DNA from: Lachnospiraceae bacterium
Lineage (GTDB): Bacteria > Bacillota > Clostridia > Lachnospirales > Lachnospiraceae
Direction of reading: 5' to 3'
Length of the DNA stretch: 64,000 nt
NCBI GenBank assembly: GCA_017469935.1
Contig: JAFUFL010000026.1
Location: 52,993 to 116,992, forward strand
In this document: positions 17,740 to 26,477 of the stretch, piece after piece
Position numbering within the stretch: the stretch's first letter is position 1
How the letters are laid out: each line of letters opens with the position of its first letter
Made by a program: the position numbers and the translations under genes
The notes under the pieces: generated by a model
Database searches by the model: none
What the model was told of the DNA's origin: nothing
What the model saw: the letters and a program-made list of their open reading frames with translations, nothing else

Positions 17740-19224
17740 TTATTTATGATAGAGTTTGTTGCTCTCGTAGTGCGGCTCGCAGGTCAGGTTGACGCCGAGC
17801 TTCTTGAAGACGCCCGCATCGATCTGCGACAGGATCACGGAAGAGTGGACTTCGAGGCCCCGCAGGTTCTCGAGCTGGTCGATGGCCGCCTTGGCGTTGG
17901 GGTCCGTCACTCCGGCGATGGCGAGCGCGATCAGAAGCTCGTTCAGGTGCAGGAGCGAAGTGTTGTCGCTTCCCAGGTGATCGATCTTCATATCCATGAT
18001 GGGAGCGATGATCCCGGGGCTGATCAGCTTGACGCTGTCCTCGATGCCGGCAAGTCTCTTGAGGGCGTTGAGAAGGAGCGCGGAGGAAGCGCCCAGCAGT
18101 TCCGAGGTCCGTCCTGTCAAAATAGTGCCGTCCGCCATCTCCATGGCCGCCGCCGGCGCGCCGGTCTTCTCTGCGTTGAGATTGGCCGCCATGACGACCG
18201 GTCTCTCGGAGACACTGATCGACGCCTTATTCATTAAAAGCTCGATCTTGCGAACCGGCTCCTCGCCCGCGTTTCCCTTGCGGAATTCGCACTGCGCGTC
18301 GTAGTAGCGCCGGATGATCTCCTGGCGGGCCGCTTTCTTACATACTTCGTCGTCACAGATGCACAGGCCGACCATGTTGACGCCCATATCGGTGGGAGAT
18401 TTGTAAGGGGACTCGCCGTAGATCTTCTGGAAGATCGCGTTGAGGAGAGGGAAAACTTCCACGTCCCTGTTGTAGTTGACGCATTTCTCGTCATAGGCTT
18501 CCAGGTGGAAGGGGTCGATCATGTTGATGTCGTCGAGATCCGCCGTCGCCGCCTCATAGGCCAGGTTGACCGGATGGTTCAGGGCGAGATTCCAGACCGG
18601 GAAGGTCTCGAACTTGGCGTAGCCGGCTTTGATCCCGCGCCGGTTCTCGTGATAGAGCTGGGAGAGGCAGGTCGCCATTTTTCCGCTGCCGGGACCGGGG
18701 GCGGTCACGACGACAAGAGGACGGGTGGTCTCGATATAGTCGTTTCTTCCGTATCCGTTCTCGCTGACGATCAGCGGGATGTCGACGGGATAGCCGGCGA
18801 TCGGGTAGTGCCTGTACACCTTAAGGCCCAGGGACTGAAGCTTTTTCTCGTAAGCGACGGCGGAGGGCTGATTGGCAAAGCGTGTGAGCACAACGCTTCC
18901 GACGTAGAGGCCCTGCTTCGTGAACGCGTCCACGAGACGGAGAAGGTCTTCGTCATAGGTGATGCCCAGATCGCCGCGGACCTTATTCTTTTCGATGTCG
19001 GCCGCGTTGATGGCGACGACGATCTCGGCCTGGTCCTTGAGCTCGTAGAGCATGGTGATCTTGGAATCGGGCTTGAATCCGGGGAGGACTCTGGAGGCGT
19101 GGTAGTCGTCAAACAGCTTTCCGCCGAACTCCAGATAGAGCTTGCCGCCAAACTTCGAGATTCTTTCCCTGATATGCTCCGACTGTGTCTTGAGATATTT
19201 ATTGTTGTCAAATCCGATCTGCAT
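17740..19224 (-). CDS. DUF1846 domain-containing protein
   Basis: 494 residues, the full usual length of this family (PF08903). Typical segments are MQIGFDNNKYLKTQSEHIRE at the N-terminus, GGKLFDDYHASRVLPGF, and a glycine-rich VVTAPGPGSGKMATCLSQL near residue 170 that resembles a P-loop. A structure exists for a streptococcal member, but the biochemical role is unclear. It is cytoplasmic with no membrane segments. A -10-like TATAAT lies at 19330-19335 on the reverse strand. Confidence 0.9.
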   Translation of the reverse strand: MQIGFDNNKYLKTQSEHIRERISKFGGKLYLEFGGKLFDDYHASRVLPGFKPDSKITMLYELKDQAEIVVAINAADIEKNKVRGDLGITYDEDLLRLVDAFTKQGLYVGSVVLTRFANQPSAVAYEKKLQSLGLKVYRHYPIAGYPVDIPLIVSENGYGRNDYIETTRPLVVVTAPGPGSGKMATCLSQLYHENRRGIKAGYAKFETFPVWNLALNHPVNLAYEAATADLDDINMIDPFHLEAYDEKCVNYNRDVEVFPLLNAIFQKIYGESPYKSPTDMGVNMVGLCICDDEVCKKAARQEIIRRYYDAQCEFRKGNAGEEPVRKIELLMNKASISVSERPVVMAANLNAEKTGAPAAAMEMADGTILTGRTSELLGASSALLLNALKRLAGIEDSVKLISPGIIAPIMDMKIDHLGSDNTSLLHLNELLIALAIAGVTDPNAKAAIDQLENLRGLEVHSSVILSQIDAGVFKKLGVNLTCEPHYESNKLYHK

Positions 19225-19524
19225 AAATGATCACCTCTCCTTTTGATCCGTTATTGTGACAGATTACTGCTCTTTTTACTGTTCTTTTGGCCTGCCTTTA
19301 TAAAAGCGGCTTGAAAAAAACTAACCTTTATTATAGCTTAAGCGGAGTTTTATAGGGAAGACTTTTTTGACATAGATCGAAGGGATTTTGCCGGACTAAA
19401 TCCGATTGCCGAAAACCGCAATAAATGCTACCATTTACGGGAAAAGAAAACATCAGGAATTCAACAAAGGCTCCGACATCGGATCGCTGCGTACACTTGG
19501 GAGGAGCCCCGGAGGAGAACAAAC
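19225..19524. other. divergent intergenic region DUF1846/DUF815
   Basis: 300 bases without a gene. It is AT-rich and should carry divergent promoters. On the reverse strand a TATAAT lies at 19330-19335 without a clear -35. On the forward strand GGAGG at 19512-19516 is the ribosome site for the DUF815 gene. No riboswitch core or repeat was recognised. Confidence 0.5.
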
Positions 19525-20856
19525 ATGTACCGTCTTACGTCCAAACTGATCATTTACAGAGGAATTGGGGAAGAGAGCATCCTGCACTGTCTGGCTGAGA
19601 TCTGCAGGAAGTTCGATGAAGGAGATTATGACAGGGAAGCGCTGATCAGCGAGATCTACGAGCAGGTGCATCGGCTGCTGGACCTCGCCACGAAGTACGG
19701 CTTTAATAAGAACCTGTGGCACAACTATCTGGCCTATCTGATTGCTACCACGGAGACGCCTTTTACGCTGGTGTCCGAGAAGGTCGGCGCCAACCAGGGC
19801 AGCGTCAACGCGTTCGCGCTCAATGATTTCAGGATCTTCCGGGAGCTGTTTCATTATGATTTCGGCCCGATCGAGAGCGCGCTGGGAGTGAACTGCTTCA
19901 GCATTCTCGAGAACTATACGGCGGTCGGAAAGCCGGAGCGGGTATTCAACAGGAGCGTCAGCGAGAAGGTCCAGGAGCTGAGCGAACGGATCGAGTCGGT
20001 GGAGAGCGAAGAGAGCGCGCAGTCTCCGGAACAGAAGATGTATGACATCATCACCGGTTTCTACAAGGAATACGGAGTGGGCAAGTTCGGACTGAACAAG
20101 GCTTTCCGCGTCAACGACGAGGACAAAGGGAGGGAATTCCTGATCCCGATCACGGCGACGAGCGACGTGCAGCTGGAGGACCTGATCGGCTACGAGCTGC
20201 AGAAACAGAAGCTGATCGCCAATACGGAGGCTTTTGTGCAGGGACGTATGGCCAACAACGTCCTTCTGTACGGAGACGCGGGTACCGGCAAGTCCACGAG
20301 CATCAAGGCGATCCTGAACCGCTATTACAGCCAGGGCCTCAGGATGATCGAAGTCTACAAGCACCAGTTCAAGGACCTGCAGCGCATCATCTCGGAGATC
20401 AAGAACCGCAACTATCGGTTCATCATCTACATGGACGATCTGTCTTTTGAGGAGTTCGAGATCGAGTACAAGTATCTCAAGGCGGTCATAGAGGGCGGCC
20501 TGGAGACGAAGCCGGAGAATATCCTGATCTATGCGACCTCCAACCGGAGGCACCTGATCAAGGAGACCTGGGGAGACCGGAATGATCGGTCCGACGATGA
20601 GATGCACAGGAGCGACACGGTGCAGGAGAAGCTCTCGCTGGTGGCGCGCTTCGGCGTCACGATCGGGTACTTCAAGCCTTCTCACCAGGAATACCTGCAC
20701 ATTGTAAACGAGCTGGCCCGGAGATATCCGGAGATCACTCTGTCGGAAAAAGAGCTGGCGCTGCTCGCCAATCAGTGGGAGCTGCGCAGCGGCGGCGCGT
20801 CCGGCAGGACGGCGCAGCAGTTCATCAATTACCTGGTCGGAAGTGTGGAGAAGTAA
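19525..20856 (+). CDS. DUF815 family AAA-type ATPase
   Basis: 443 residues. A Walker A motif ([13 protein letters not shown]) lies at about residues 248-260 and a Walker B-like [14 protein letters not shown] at about 302-315; [13 protein letters not shown] is the typical sensor region. This is the DUF815/PF05673 family of unknown role. The N-terminal 180 residues are mostly alpha-helical and less conserved. It is cytoplasmic. It begins after a GGAGGAG site and is closed by a strong terminator, so it is monocistronic. Confidence 0.9.
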   Translation: MYRLTSKLIIYRGIGEESILHCLAEICRKFDEGDYDREALISEIYEQVHRLLDLATKYGFNKNLWHNYLAYLIATTETPFTLVSEKVGANQGSVNAFALNDFRIFRELFHYDFGPIESALGVNCFSILENYTAVGKPERVFNRSVSEKVQELSERIESVESEESAQSPEQKMYDIITGFYKEYGVGKFGLNKAFRVNDEDKGREFLIPITATSDVQLEDLIGYELQKQKLIANTEAFVQGRMANNVLLYGDAGTGKSTSIKAILNRYYSQGLRMIEVYKHQFKDLQRIISEIKNRNYRFIIYMDDLSFEEFEIEYKYLKAVIEGGLETKPENILIYATSNRRHLIKETWGDRNDRSDDEMHRSDTVQEKLSLVARFGVTIGYFKPSHQEYLHIVNELARRYPEITLSEKELALLANQWELRSGGASGRTAQQFINYLVGSVEK

Positions 20857-20890
20857 AGAGGCAATTGTAATTATTAAGCACCCCGGAAAA

Positions 20891-20938
20891 AGCCCCACGG
20901 GAACCGGAAAATCGGTTGCCCGTGGGGCTGTTCTTTTT
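20891..20938 (+). terminator. terminator after the DUF815 gene
   Basis: AGCCCCACGGG pairs with CCCGTGGGGCT, with an inner AACCG/CGGTT stem, followed by TTCTTTTT. Four As before it may let it act weakly on the opposing gene as well. Confidence 0.9.
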
Positions 20939-20996
20939 GATCCAATGTGCTTTAGGCGGGCACTGCGCCGTCCGTCCTCAGGCGGCCGACAGGGCG

Positions 20997-22652
20997 TCAT
21001 CCCGCAAACATAGTCCCTTCAAAGGCCTCATCGAGCCGCAGGCCGTTGACTTTCTGCGGCCAGGTCTCGGTCACGCTGAAGCGGTAGACGGTCCCGTCCT
21101 CGGTGATCACGTCGACGGTGTCCTTGCCGTTAGTGCGGTAGAGGCGGCACTTGGTTCCCTTGGAAAGGGTGGCGCTCTTCTTGGTGACGGCGCCGGTGGC
21201 GGGATCCACGATGTCGCCCGGAAGGTCCGTGAGAGCCGTGAGGGCAAGGTCGCTGTCGATCTCGTAGTCCTCGGTCAGCGGGACGGGCATGCCGTCATCG
21301 CCGACTTTATAGCGCCTTGTGGCGGAGTAAGTGCTCATCAGGTCCATGTGGGTGTCGAGCGTGAAGGAGTCGGGCGAGGAGATCAGCTGCTCGTCGAGGT
21401 ACCAGATATCGGAAGTTTCGTTTTCCCTGCGGTAGCGGGAGGTAAATCCGGTGCCGTTGAGCTCTCCCACGAACACGGGCTTTTCGCCGCTCAGGTCAAA
21501 GACGCTGAAGATCCGGTAGTCGTTGTCGGTGATCGTCTGCACGTAGAGATAATTCTTGCCGGACTGCGTGTGCAGAAGGTATCCCTTGGCGTTGAAGAAA
21601 TAGGTCTCGCGCAGGCATTCCTTGTCGCCGACCGCGACCCGGAGCGCCGTGTAGGAGGTCATGTTCTCGCTCTCGTTGGGGCGGGCGTTGAGGCTGACCT
21701 GCTCATAGGTGCCGTCTCCGTTCAGGTCCACGATCGTAGGATAGAAGGTGTCGACAGGATATACGTAGGAGCCGACGTGGGGGCCGTAAGCGTCCGTGAA
21801 CAGGTCGGGATATTTTGCAAAAGAGACCTCGGCCTGCAGGGCGCCTTCCGCATACGCGCCGATGGCGGCGGGATCAAAGCGGAAGATGACGCCGCCGTCG
21901 CTGATCACCCAGGAAGGAAAGTAGTCGACGGAGGCGAGCGCCTCGGAGATCGACTCCTCGCGGTCGCCGGCCGGCTCGCCGGTGCTCATAAAGCGGAGGT
22001 TTTCGTTGATCGCGCCGACCAGTGCGCTTTTATCCTTGATGACCTGGTCGAAAGTCACCTCCTTGCCGGTGGAGACGTCCAGGGTGATGCCCTCGAACAC
22101 GGTCATGCCGTGAGCGGCTCCGGGCAGATAGCTGTAACAGGAGGTGATGAAGCTGACGACTTTGTTATCCATGCGCGTAGGGATGATGCTGTATTCGAGT
22201 GTCGCAGGGACCGGCATTCCGTCCTTTTTATTGGAGGCGTTGAATTCCTTGGACCCTTCCGAGAGCTCCTTGAAAGTCTCCTTGCAGGACGCCGTGATTC
22301 TTGTGTTGACCGCTTCGAGGCCGCTGCTCAGGGCCGGGAAGCTCTTGGCGGATTCTTTCGTAAGAAGGACGGCCTGGTAGTATCCGTCCGCTATATTTTC
22401 ATAATTGTCTGACTCGAGCAGATAGCATTTGGAGAGAATGAGCTCGGGAACTGTTACAGAGGCGGCTGCAGAAGCGTCCGAAGCGGAATCTGCGGCATCG
22501 GTGCCGGAAGCGTTATCCGCGGCGCCGGTTTCCTTTGTATCGGCGGCCGATGCAGGGATCGCCGCAGGCGCGGCAAAAGAGCAAACCAGGGCAGGCACGA
22601 TGAAAGCCTTGCACATAAGGGAATAAAATTTATGAGATCTGCAATTTTTCAT
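20997..22652 (-). CDS. secreted DUF3298/RsiV-type protein
   Basis: 551 residues with a signal peptide (hydrophobic core FIVPALVCSFAAPAAIPASA, cleavage probably after an AxA near residue 36). An Ala/Asp/Ser/Thr-rich linker follows to about residue 65. The next 220 residues carry the pattern of the DUF4163/DUF3298 pair seen in RsiV and PdaC (VVSFITSCYSYLPGAAHG, LDVSTGKEVTFDQVI, FRFDPAAIGAYAEGA). The C-terminal 250 residues look beta-rich with repeated Asp-containing strands (DLNGDGTYEQV), unlike RsiV. It is probably an extracellular protein; no membrane anchor besides the signal is seen. Function unknown. Confidence 0.75.
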   Translation of the reverse strand: MKNCRSHKFYSLMCKAFIVPALVCSFAAPAAIPASAADTKETGAADNASGTDAADSASDASAAASVTVPELILSKCYLLESDNYENIADGYYQAVLLTKESAKSFPALSSGLEAVNTRITASCKETFKELSEGSKEFNASNKKDGMPVPATLEYSIIPTRMDNKVVSFITSCYSYLPGAAHGMTVFEGITLDVSTGKEVTFDQVIKDKSALVGAINENLRFMSTGEPAGDREESISEALASVDYFPSWVISDGGVIFRFDPAAIGAYAEGALQAEVSFAKYPDLFTDAYGPHVGSYVYPVDTFYPTIVDLNGDGTYEQVSLNARPNESENMTSYTALRVAVGDKECLRETYFFNAKGYLLHTQSGKNYLYVQTITDNDYRIFSVFDLSGEKPVFVGELNGTGFTSRYRRENETSDIWYLDEQLISSPDSFTLDTHMDLMSTYSATRRYKVGDDGMPVPLTEDYEIDSDLALTALTDLPGDIVDPATGAVTKKSATLSKGTKCRLYRTNGKDTVDVITEDGTVYRFSVTETWPQKVNGLRLDEAFEGTMFAG

Positions 22653-22788
22653 AGCTCCTCCTTATAAGGAAAGACATTTCCTGTTATCATAGTAACACAG
22701 ATTGACGAGAAACGTTAGTTTGTTCTTAAAAGCAATTGCCAAATCCATCACAAGAGATCGGACCATACACAGGTGCGTTTTTTCCATG

Positions 22789-22794
22789 TATAAT
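22789..22794 (+). promoter_or_regulatory. probable -10 of the cysE gene
   Basis: Consensus TATAAT 85 bases upstream of the start; the -35 is weak. The leader has no recognisable riboswitch. Confidence 0.45.
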
Positions 22795-22878
22795 GGGTGA
22801 TGATGATGCTACTATCAATTAGGAACCGGGCGAAGGGAAGAAAACGTCCGGCCTGCGCTCGAAAGGAGTGGACAGCCG

Positions 22879-23853
22879 ATGACCAACGAGAGGATGATCA
22901 ACGAGAGGATCCGGGAGATTACCGAGAACATACTGGAGGATTACAAGAACGGAAGAGATATAGACAAGATGGATGTCTTCAGCCAGCCGGACAGCGACGC
23001 CGTGACGGACATTGTGAAAAAGCTTCTCAACATCCTCTTTCCCGGTTATTACAGGGAGAAGAACTACAGAAGCTACAATGACAACAGCCGGATCAGTATT
23101 TTGATCGAGGACGTCGTCTACAACCTCGCCAAGCAGATCGCGATTGCGCTGCGCTTCCGCGACGACTACGCGCAGACGCCGGAGGCGGAGCTCAAGGATC
23201 TCTCGGAGGAGCTGGCCATCACGTTCATAAGCCGGATTCCCGCCATCAGGGAACTGGTCGACACCGACATGGAGGCCTTTTACCAGGGCGACCCGGCCGC
23301 TTACAATAAGGAAGAGATCGTGCTGTGCTACCCGGGCCTTTTGGCCAGTACGGTCAACCGGCTGGCCCACGAGCTGTTTCTGCTCAAGGTCCCGCTGATC
23401 CCCAGAATGATGACAGAGTACGCGCACTCCAGGACCGGTATCGATATTCATCCGGGCGCCACCATCGGAAGATATTTCTTTATGGACCACGGAACGGGCA
23501 TCGTGGTCGGCGAGACGTCCGTCATCGGCGAACATGTCAAAATATACCAGGGCGTCACGATCGGCGCGCTCTCCACAAGGGGAGGGCAGACCCTGCGCGG
23601 GTCCAAGAGACATCCCACCATCGAGGACGATGTCACGATCTACGCCGGCGCCTCCATCCTGGGCGGCGAGACGGTGATCGGCAAGGGCTCGGTCATCGGC
23701 TCCAACGTGTTCATTACCAGCAGCGTAAAGCCGGGCACCAGAATGAGCGTCAAGACGCAGGAGCTGGTGATCCGGCACAAGGAAGAGATCGAAGGACCCA
23801 GGGAGGAAGCGGTCGAAGGAGATAAGCCCGGGAGCTGGTATTGGATTATATAA
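22879..23853 (+). CDS. cysE: serine O-acetyltransferase (EpsC/CysE type)
   Basis: Converts L-serine and acetyl-CoA to O-acetylserine, the first step of cysteine synthesis. 324 residues: an alpha-helical N-terminal domain (1-180) and a left-handed hexapeptide-repeat domain (about 185-300) with GIDIHPGATIG, DHGTGIVVGETSVIG, KRHPTIEDDVTIYAGA and ILGGETVIGKGSVIG. The two active-site histidines are visible in DIHPGA and MDHGTG. It matches the longer serine acetyltransferase-like form common in Clostridia. AAAGGAG precedes the start. No cysteine synthase gene is adjacent. Confidence 0.9.
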   Translation: MTNERMINERIREITENILEDYKNGRDIDKMDVFSQPDSDAVTDIVKKLLNILFPGYYREKNYRSYNDNSRISILIEDVVYNLAKQIAIALRFRDDYAQTPEAELKDLSEELAITFISRIPAIRELVDTDMEAFYQGDPAAYNKEEIVLCYPGLLASTVNRLAHELFLLKVPLIPRMMTEYAHSRTGIDIHPGATIGRYFFMDHGTGIVVGETSVIGEHVKIYQGVTIGALSTRGGQTLRGSKRHPTIEDDVTIYAGASILGGETVIGKGSVIGSNVFITSSVKPGTRMSVKTQELVIRHKEEIEGPREEAVEGDKPGSWYWII

Positions 23854-23935
23854 CGGATCCGGTATCAGAACCGGTATAAAAAAGCGGAACGGCCCGCTTT
23901 GAGGAGCCGTGACCTGACATAGGAGGGGGTAGAAA

Positions 23936-25474
23936 ATGGAGAAGATTTACGCGGCAGTCAGAAACATGGCCCAATATGCGCTGGCAACAGGCCTCATTGA
24001 GAAAGAAGATGTGATCTACACGGTCAACTCTCTTCTGGGGGCGCTCGGCATTGACGATTATCCGGGTAGTAAGGAGGAGATCATCGAGGGAGCGGCGGCG
24101 GCGGACCGCGCCGCGATCGAGGACGGATCGCTCCTGGAAGGGATCCTGTCGGATATTCTGGAGTATGCCGCCGGCAAGGACATGCTGGACGGAAGCAGTA
24201 TCGTCATGCGGGATCTCTTTGACACTAAGATCATGGGAATCGTTACGCCCCGTCCCAGTGAAGTAATCGCAAAGTTCCGCGGCAAATACAGCGAGGACCC
24301 CGTCAAGGCCACCGACTGGTACTACGACTTTTCCCGCAATACGGACTATATCCGCCGGTACAGGATCAAAAAGGACAGAAGATGGAAGACGCAGACGCAG
24401 TACGGCGAGCTCGATGTCACGATCAACCTCTCCAAGCCCGAGAAAGATCCCAAGGCGATCGCGGCGGCGAGAAACGCGGCGCAGAGCAGCTACCCCAAGT
24501 GCCAGCTCTGCGTGGAGAATGAGGGCTATTTTGGCAGAGTGAACCACCCGGCCAGAGAGAACCACCGGATCATTCCGATCACGATCCAGGGAAATCCGTG
24601 GGGCTTCCAGTACTCGCCTTATGTCTACTACAACGAGCACTGCATCGTGTTCAACTCCCGGCACATACCCATGGCCATCAACCACGACACGTTCTGCAAG
24701 CTCTTTGACTTCATCAAGGCCTTCCCGCACTATTTCCTGGGATCCAACGCGGACCTTCCCATTGTGGGCGGGTCGATCCTGAGCCACGACCATTTCCAGG
24801 GCGGGCATTACGATTTTGCCATGGCCAAGGCGCCGGTGGAGAGAACCTTTACAGTGAAGGGATTTGAGGATGTGGCCGCCGGCATAGTCAAATGGCCCAT
24901 GTCCTGCATCCGCCTGAGCGGACCCGACACGGACCGCATCATCGCGCTGGCCGACCACATACTGGATGCGTGGCGCGGCTACACGGATGAGGACGCATTT
25001 ATCTACGCCTTTACGGACGGCACGCCCCACAACACGATCACGCCGATCGCGAGAAAGAGGGGCGGACACTTTGAGCTCGACCTGGTGCTGCGCAATAACA
25101 TCACGACCGAGGAGCATCCGCTGGGCGTCTATCACCCCCACGCCGAGCTCCATCATATCAAAAAAGAGAATATCGGCCTGATCGAGGTCATGGGCATGGC
25201 TATTTTGCCCGCAAGGCTTCTGAGTGAGATGGCGGATCTCAAGAAGGCCATCCTCTGCGGTGAGGATTTCCGGGCGGATCCCGTACTGGAAAAGCACGCG
25301 GACTGGGCGGAGGAGTTCATGGGCCGCTATGACAGGATCGATGAGAGCAATATCGACCAGATTTTCTGCGACGAGATCGGGGATGTGTTCCGGCGCGTTC
25401 TGGAGGACGCGGGCGTCTACAAGAGGACGCCGGAGGGACGGAAAGCGTTTGACCGGTTCGTGGAAAGTCTGTAA
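23936..25474 (+). CDS. galT: UDP-glucose--hexose-1-phosphate uridylyltransferase (class II GalT)
   Basis: Leloir pathway enzyme exchanging UMP between UDP-glucose and galactose-1-phosphate. 512 residues, the length of the Firmicute class II form. Diagnostic segments include VNSLLGALGIDDY, YPKCQLCVENEGYFGR, HPARENHRIIPI, YYNEHCIVF, and the active-site SILSHDHFQGG with its HDH triad. A GGAGGGGG site lies upstream. galK and galE are not in the window, so expression is not part of a visible gal operon. larE follows by 23 bases. Confidence 0.92.
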   Translation: MEKIYAAVRNMAQYALATGLIEKEDVIYTVNSLLGALGIDDYPGSKEEIIEGAAAADRAAIEDGSLLEGILSDILEYAAGKDMLDGSSIVMRDLFDTKIMGIVTPRPSEVIAKFRGKYSEDPVKATDWYYDFSRNTDYIRRYRIKKDRRWKTQTQYGELDVTINLSKPEKDPKAIAAARNAAQSSYPKCQLCVENEGYFGRVNHPARENHRIIPITIQGNPWGFQYSPYVYYNEHCIVFNSRHIPMAINHDTFCKLFDFIKAFPHYFLGSNADLPIVGGSILSHDHFQGGHYDFAMAKAPVERTFTVKGFEDVAAGIVKWPMSCIRLSGPDTDRIIALADHILDAWRGYTDEDAFIYAFTDGTPHNTITPIARKRGGHFELDLVLRNNITTEEHPLGVYHPHAELHHIKKENIGLIEVMGMAILPARLLSEMADLKKAILCGEDFRADPVLEKHADWAEEFMGRYDRIDESNIDQIFCDEIGDVFRRVLEDAGVYKRTPEGRKAFDRFVESL

Positions 25475-25497
25475 AAACAGGAACTGAGTACTGGGTT

Positions 25498-26355
25498 ATG
25501 AGCACGGATATCAGCATGGATTTTAGCATGGATATCAGCAAGGATTTTAGTATAGAAAAGAAATACGGAAAGCTCTGTAATATCCTCAAGGCACAAGGAA
25601 AGGTGGCCGTGGCTTTCTCGGCGGGCGTGGACTCCACGCTGCTGCTGCGGGCCGCTATCGACGCCCTGGGAAGCGATAAGGTGCTGGCCGTCACCGCCGT
25701 GTCCCACTCCTTTCCGGAGAGGGAGAACCGGGAGGCGGAACTGTTCTGCAGCGCAAGCGGTGTCCGGCGAATCACTGTGGAGGTGGACCAGCTGTCGATC
25801 CCGGGCTTCAGGGAAAACCCGGCGGACCGGTGCTACATCTGCAAAAAAGAGCTCTTTGGCAGGATGATCGAGGCCGCCCGGGAGAACGGATTTGACAAGG
25901 TGGCCGAGGGGTCCAATACGGACGATCTGTCCGATTACCGGCCGGGGCTTGCCGCGATCGCGGAGCTGGGCGTTCTGAGCCCTTTGCGGGAGGCGGCGCT
26001 GTCCAAGGGCGAGATCCGGGAGATCTCCGAGCGGCTGGGACTTCCGACCTGGAACAAGCCGTCCATGGCCTGCCTGGCCACGAGATTCGTCTACGGGGAG
26101 ACCATCACTGACGAGAAGCTCCTGCGAGTAGAGAGAGCGGAGGAACTTCTGCGGGAGATGGGCTTTACGCAGTACCGCGTGCGGATCCACGGCGAAGACG
26201 GGCGGCTGGCCAGGATCGAAGTGATGGCCTCCGAGTTCGGAAAGCTTCTGGAGAACCGGGAACCGGTCACGGAAAAGCTGCGGGAATACGGCTTTGAATA
26301 TGTCTCGATGGACCTGCAGGGATATCGGACGGGAAGCATGAACGAAGTTTTGTGA
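25498..26355 (+). CDS. larE: ATP-dependent sacrificial sulfur transferase
   Basis: 285 residues of the LarE family, which in lactate racemase maturation donates sulfur to the nickel-pincer nucleotide cofactor. PP-loop motif AFSAGVDSTLLL at about residues 36-47; the family signatures NPADRCYICKKELF and KPSMACLATRF are present, the second containing the probable sacrificial cysteine. larB, larC and larA are not nearby, so the partner genes are elsewhere or this is an orphan with another role. The first 16 residues are an in-frame repeat of DIS/DFS/MDI units (a 24-bp DNA repeat), absent from typical LarE. The stop codon lies inside a GTGACACATTTTG repeat. Confidence 0.88.
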   Translation: MSTDISMDFSMDISKDFSIEKKYGKLCNILKAQGKVAVAFSAGVDSTLLLRAAIDALGSDKVLAVTAVSHSFPERENREAELFCSASGVRRITVEVDQLSIPGFRENPADRCYICKKELFGRMIEAARENGFDKVAEGSNTDDLSDYRPGLAAIAELGVLSPLREAALSKGEIREISERLGLPTWNKPSMACLATRFVYGETITDEKLLRVERAEELLREMGFTQYRVRIHGEDGRLARIEVMASEFGKLLENREPVTEKLREYGFEYVSMDLQGYRTGSMNEVL

Positions 26356-26477
26356 CACATTTTGAGAGGCGTGAAAGGGGGCGGACCCGGTGACACATTT
26401 TGGTGTCACCGGGCCCGCCCCCTTTTTTTGCGCCGATCAAAATGTGTCACTTGATACGTCCCTGTGACACAGAATTT
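26352..26477. repeat. GTGACACATTTTG repeats between larE and rqcH
   Basis: Direct copies at 26352-26364 and 26390-26402, an inverted copy at 26438-26450, and a partial copy from 26464. The first contains the larE stop codon, the second sits in the terminator, and the last two fall in the 3' end of rqcH. Confidence 0.75.
26374..26429. terminator. long hairpin terminator between convergent larE and rqcH
   Basis: A 20-bp stem with one mismatch, built from GGGGGCGG and CCCGGTGACAC on the left and their complements on the right, around a six-base ATTTTG loop. Seven Ts follow on the forward strand; AAA precedes it on the reverse side, so it is strongest for larE. Confidence 0.9.

Noticed and set aside
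19453-21000. Long reverse frame opposite the DUF815 ATPase
   Set aside because: The forward frame has Walker motifs and a terminator; the reverse frame has neither homology nor a start signal.
20916-22412. Long forward frame opposite the secreted DUF3298-type gene
   Set aside because: Mirror frame of a real gene with a signal peptide and ribosome site on the other strand.
23846-25297. Long reverse frame opposite galT
   Set aside because: galT is complete and diagnostic on the forward strand.
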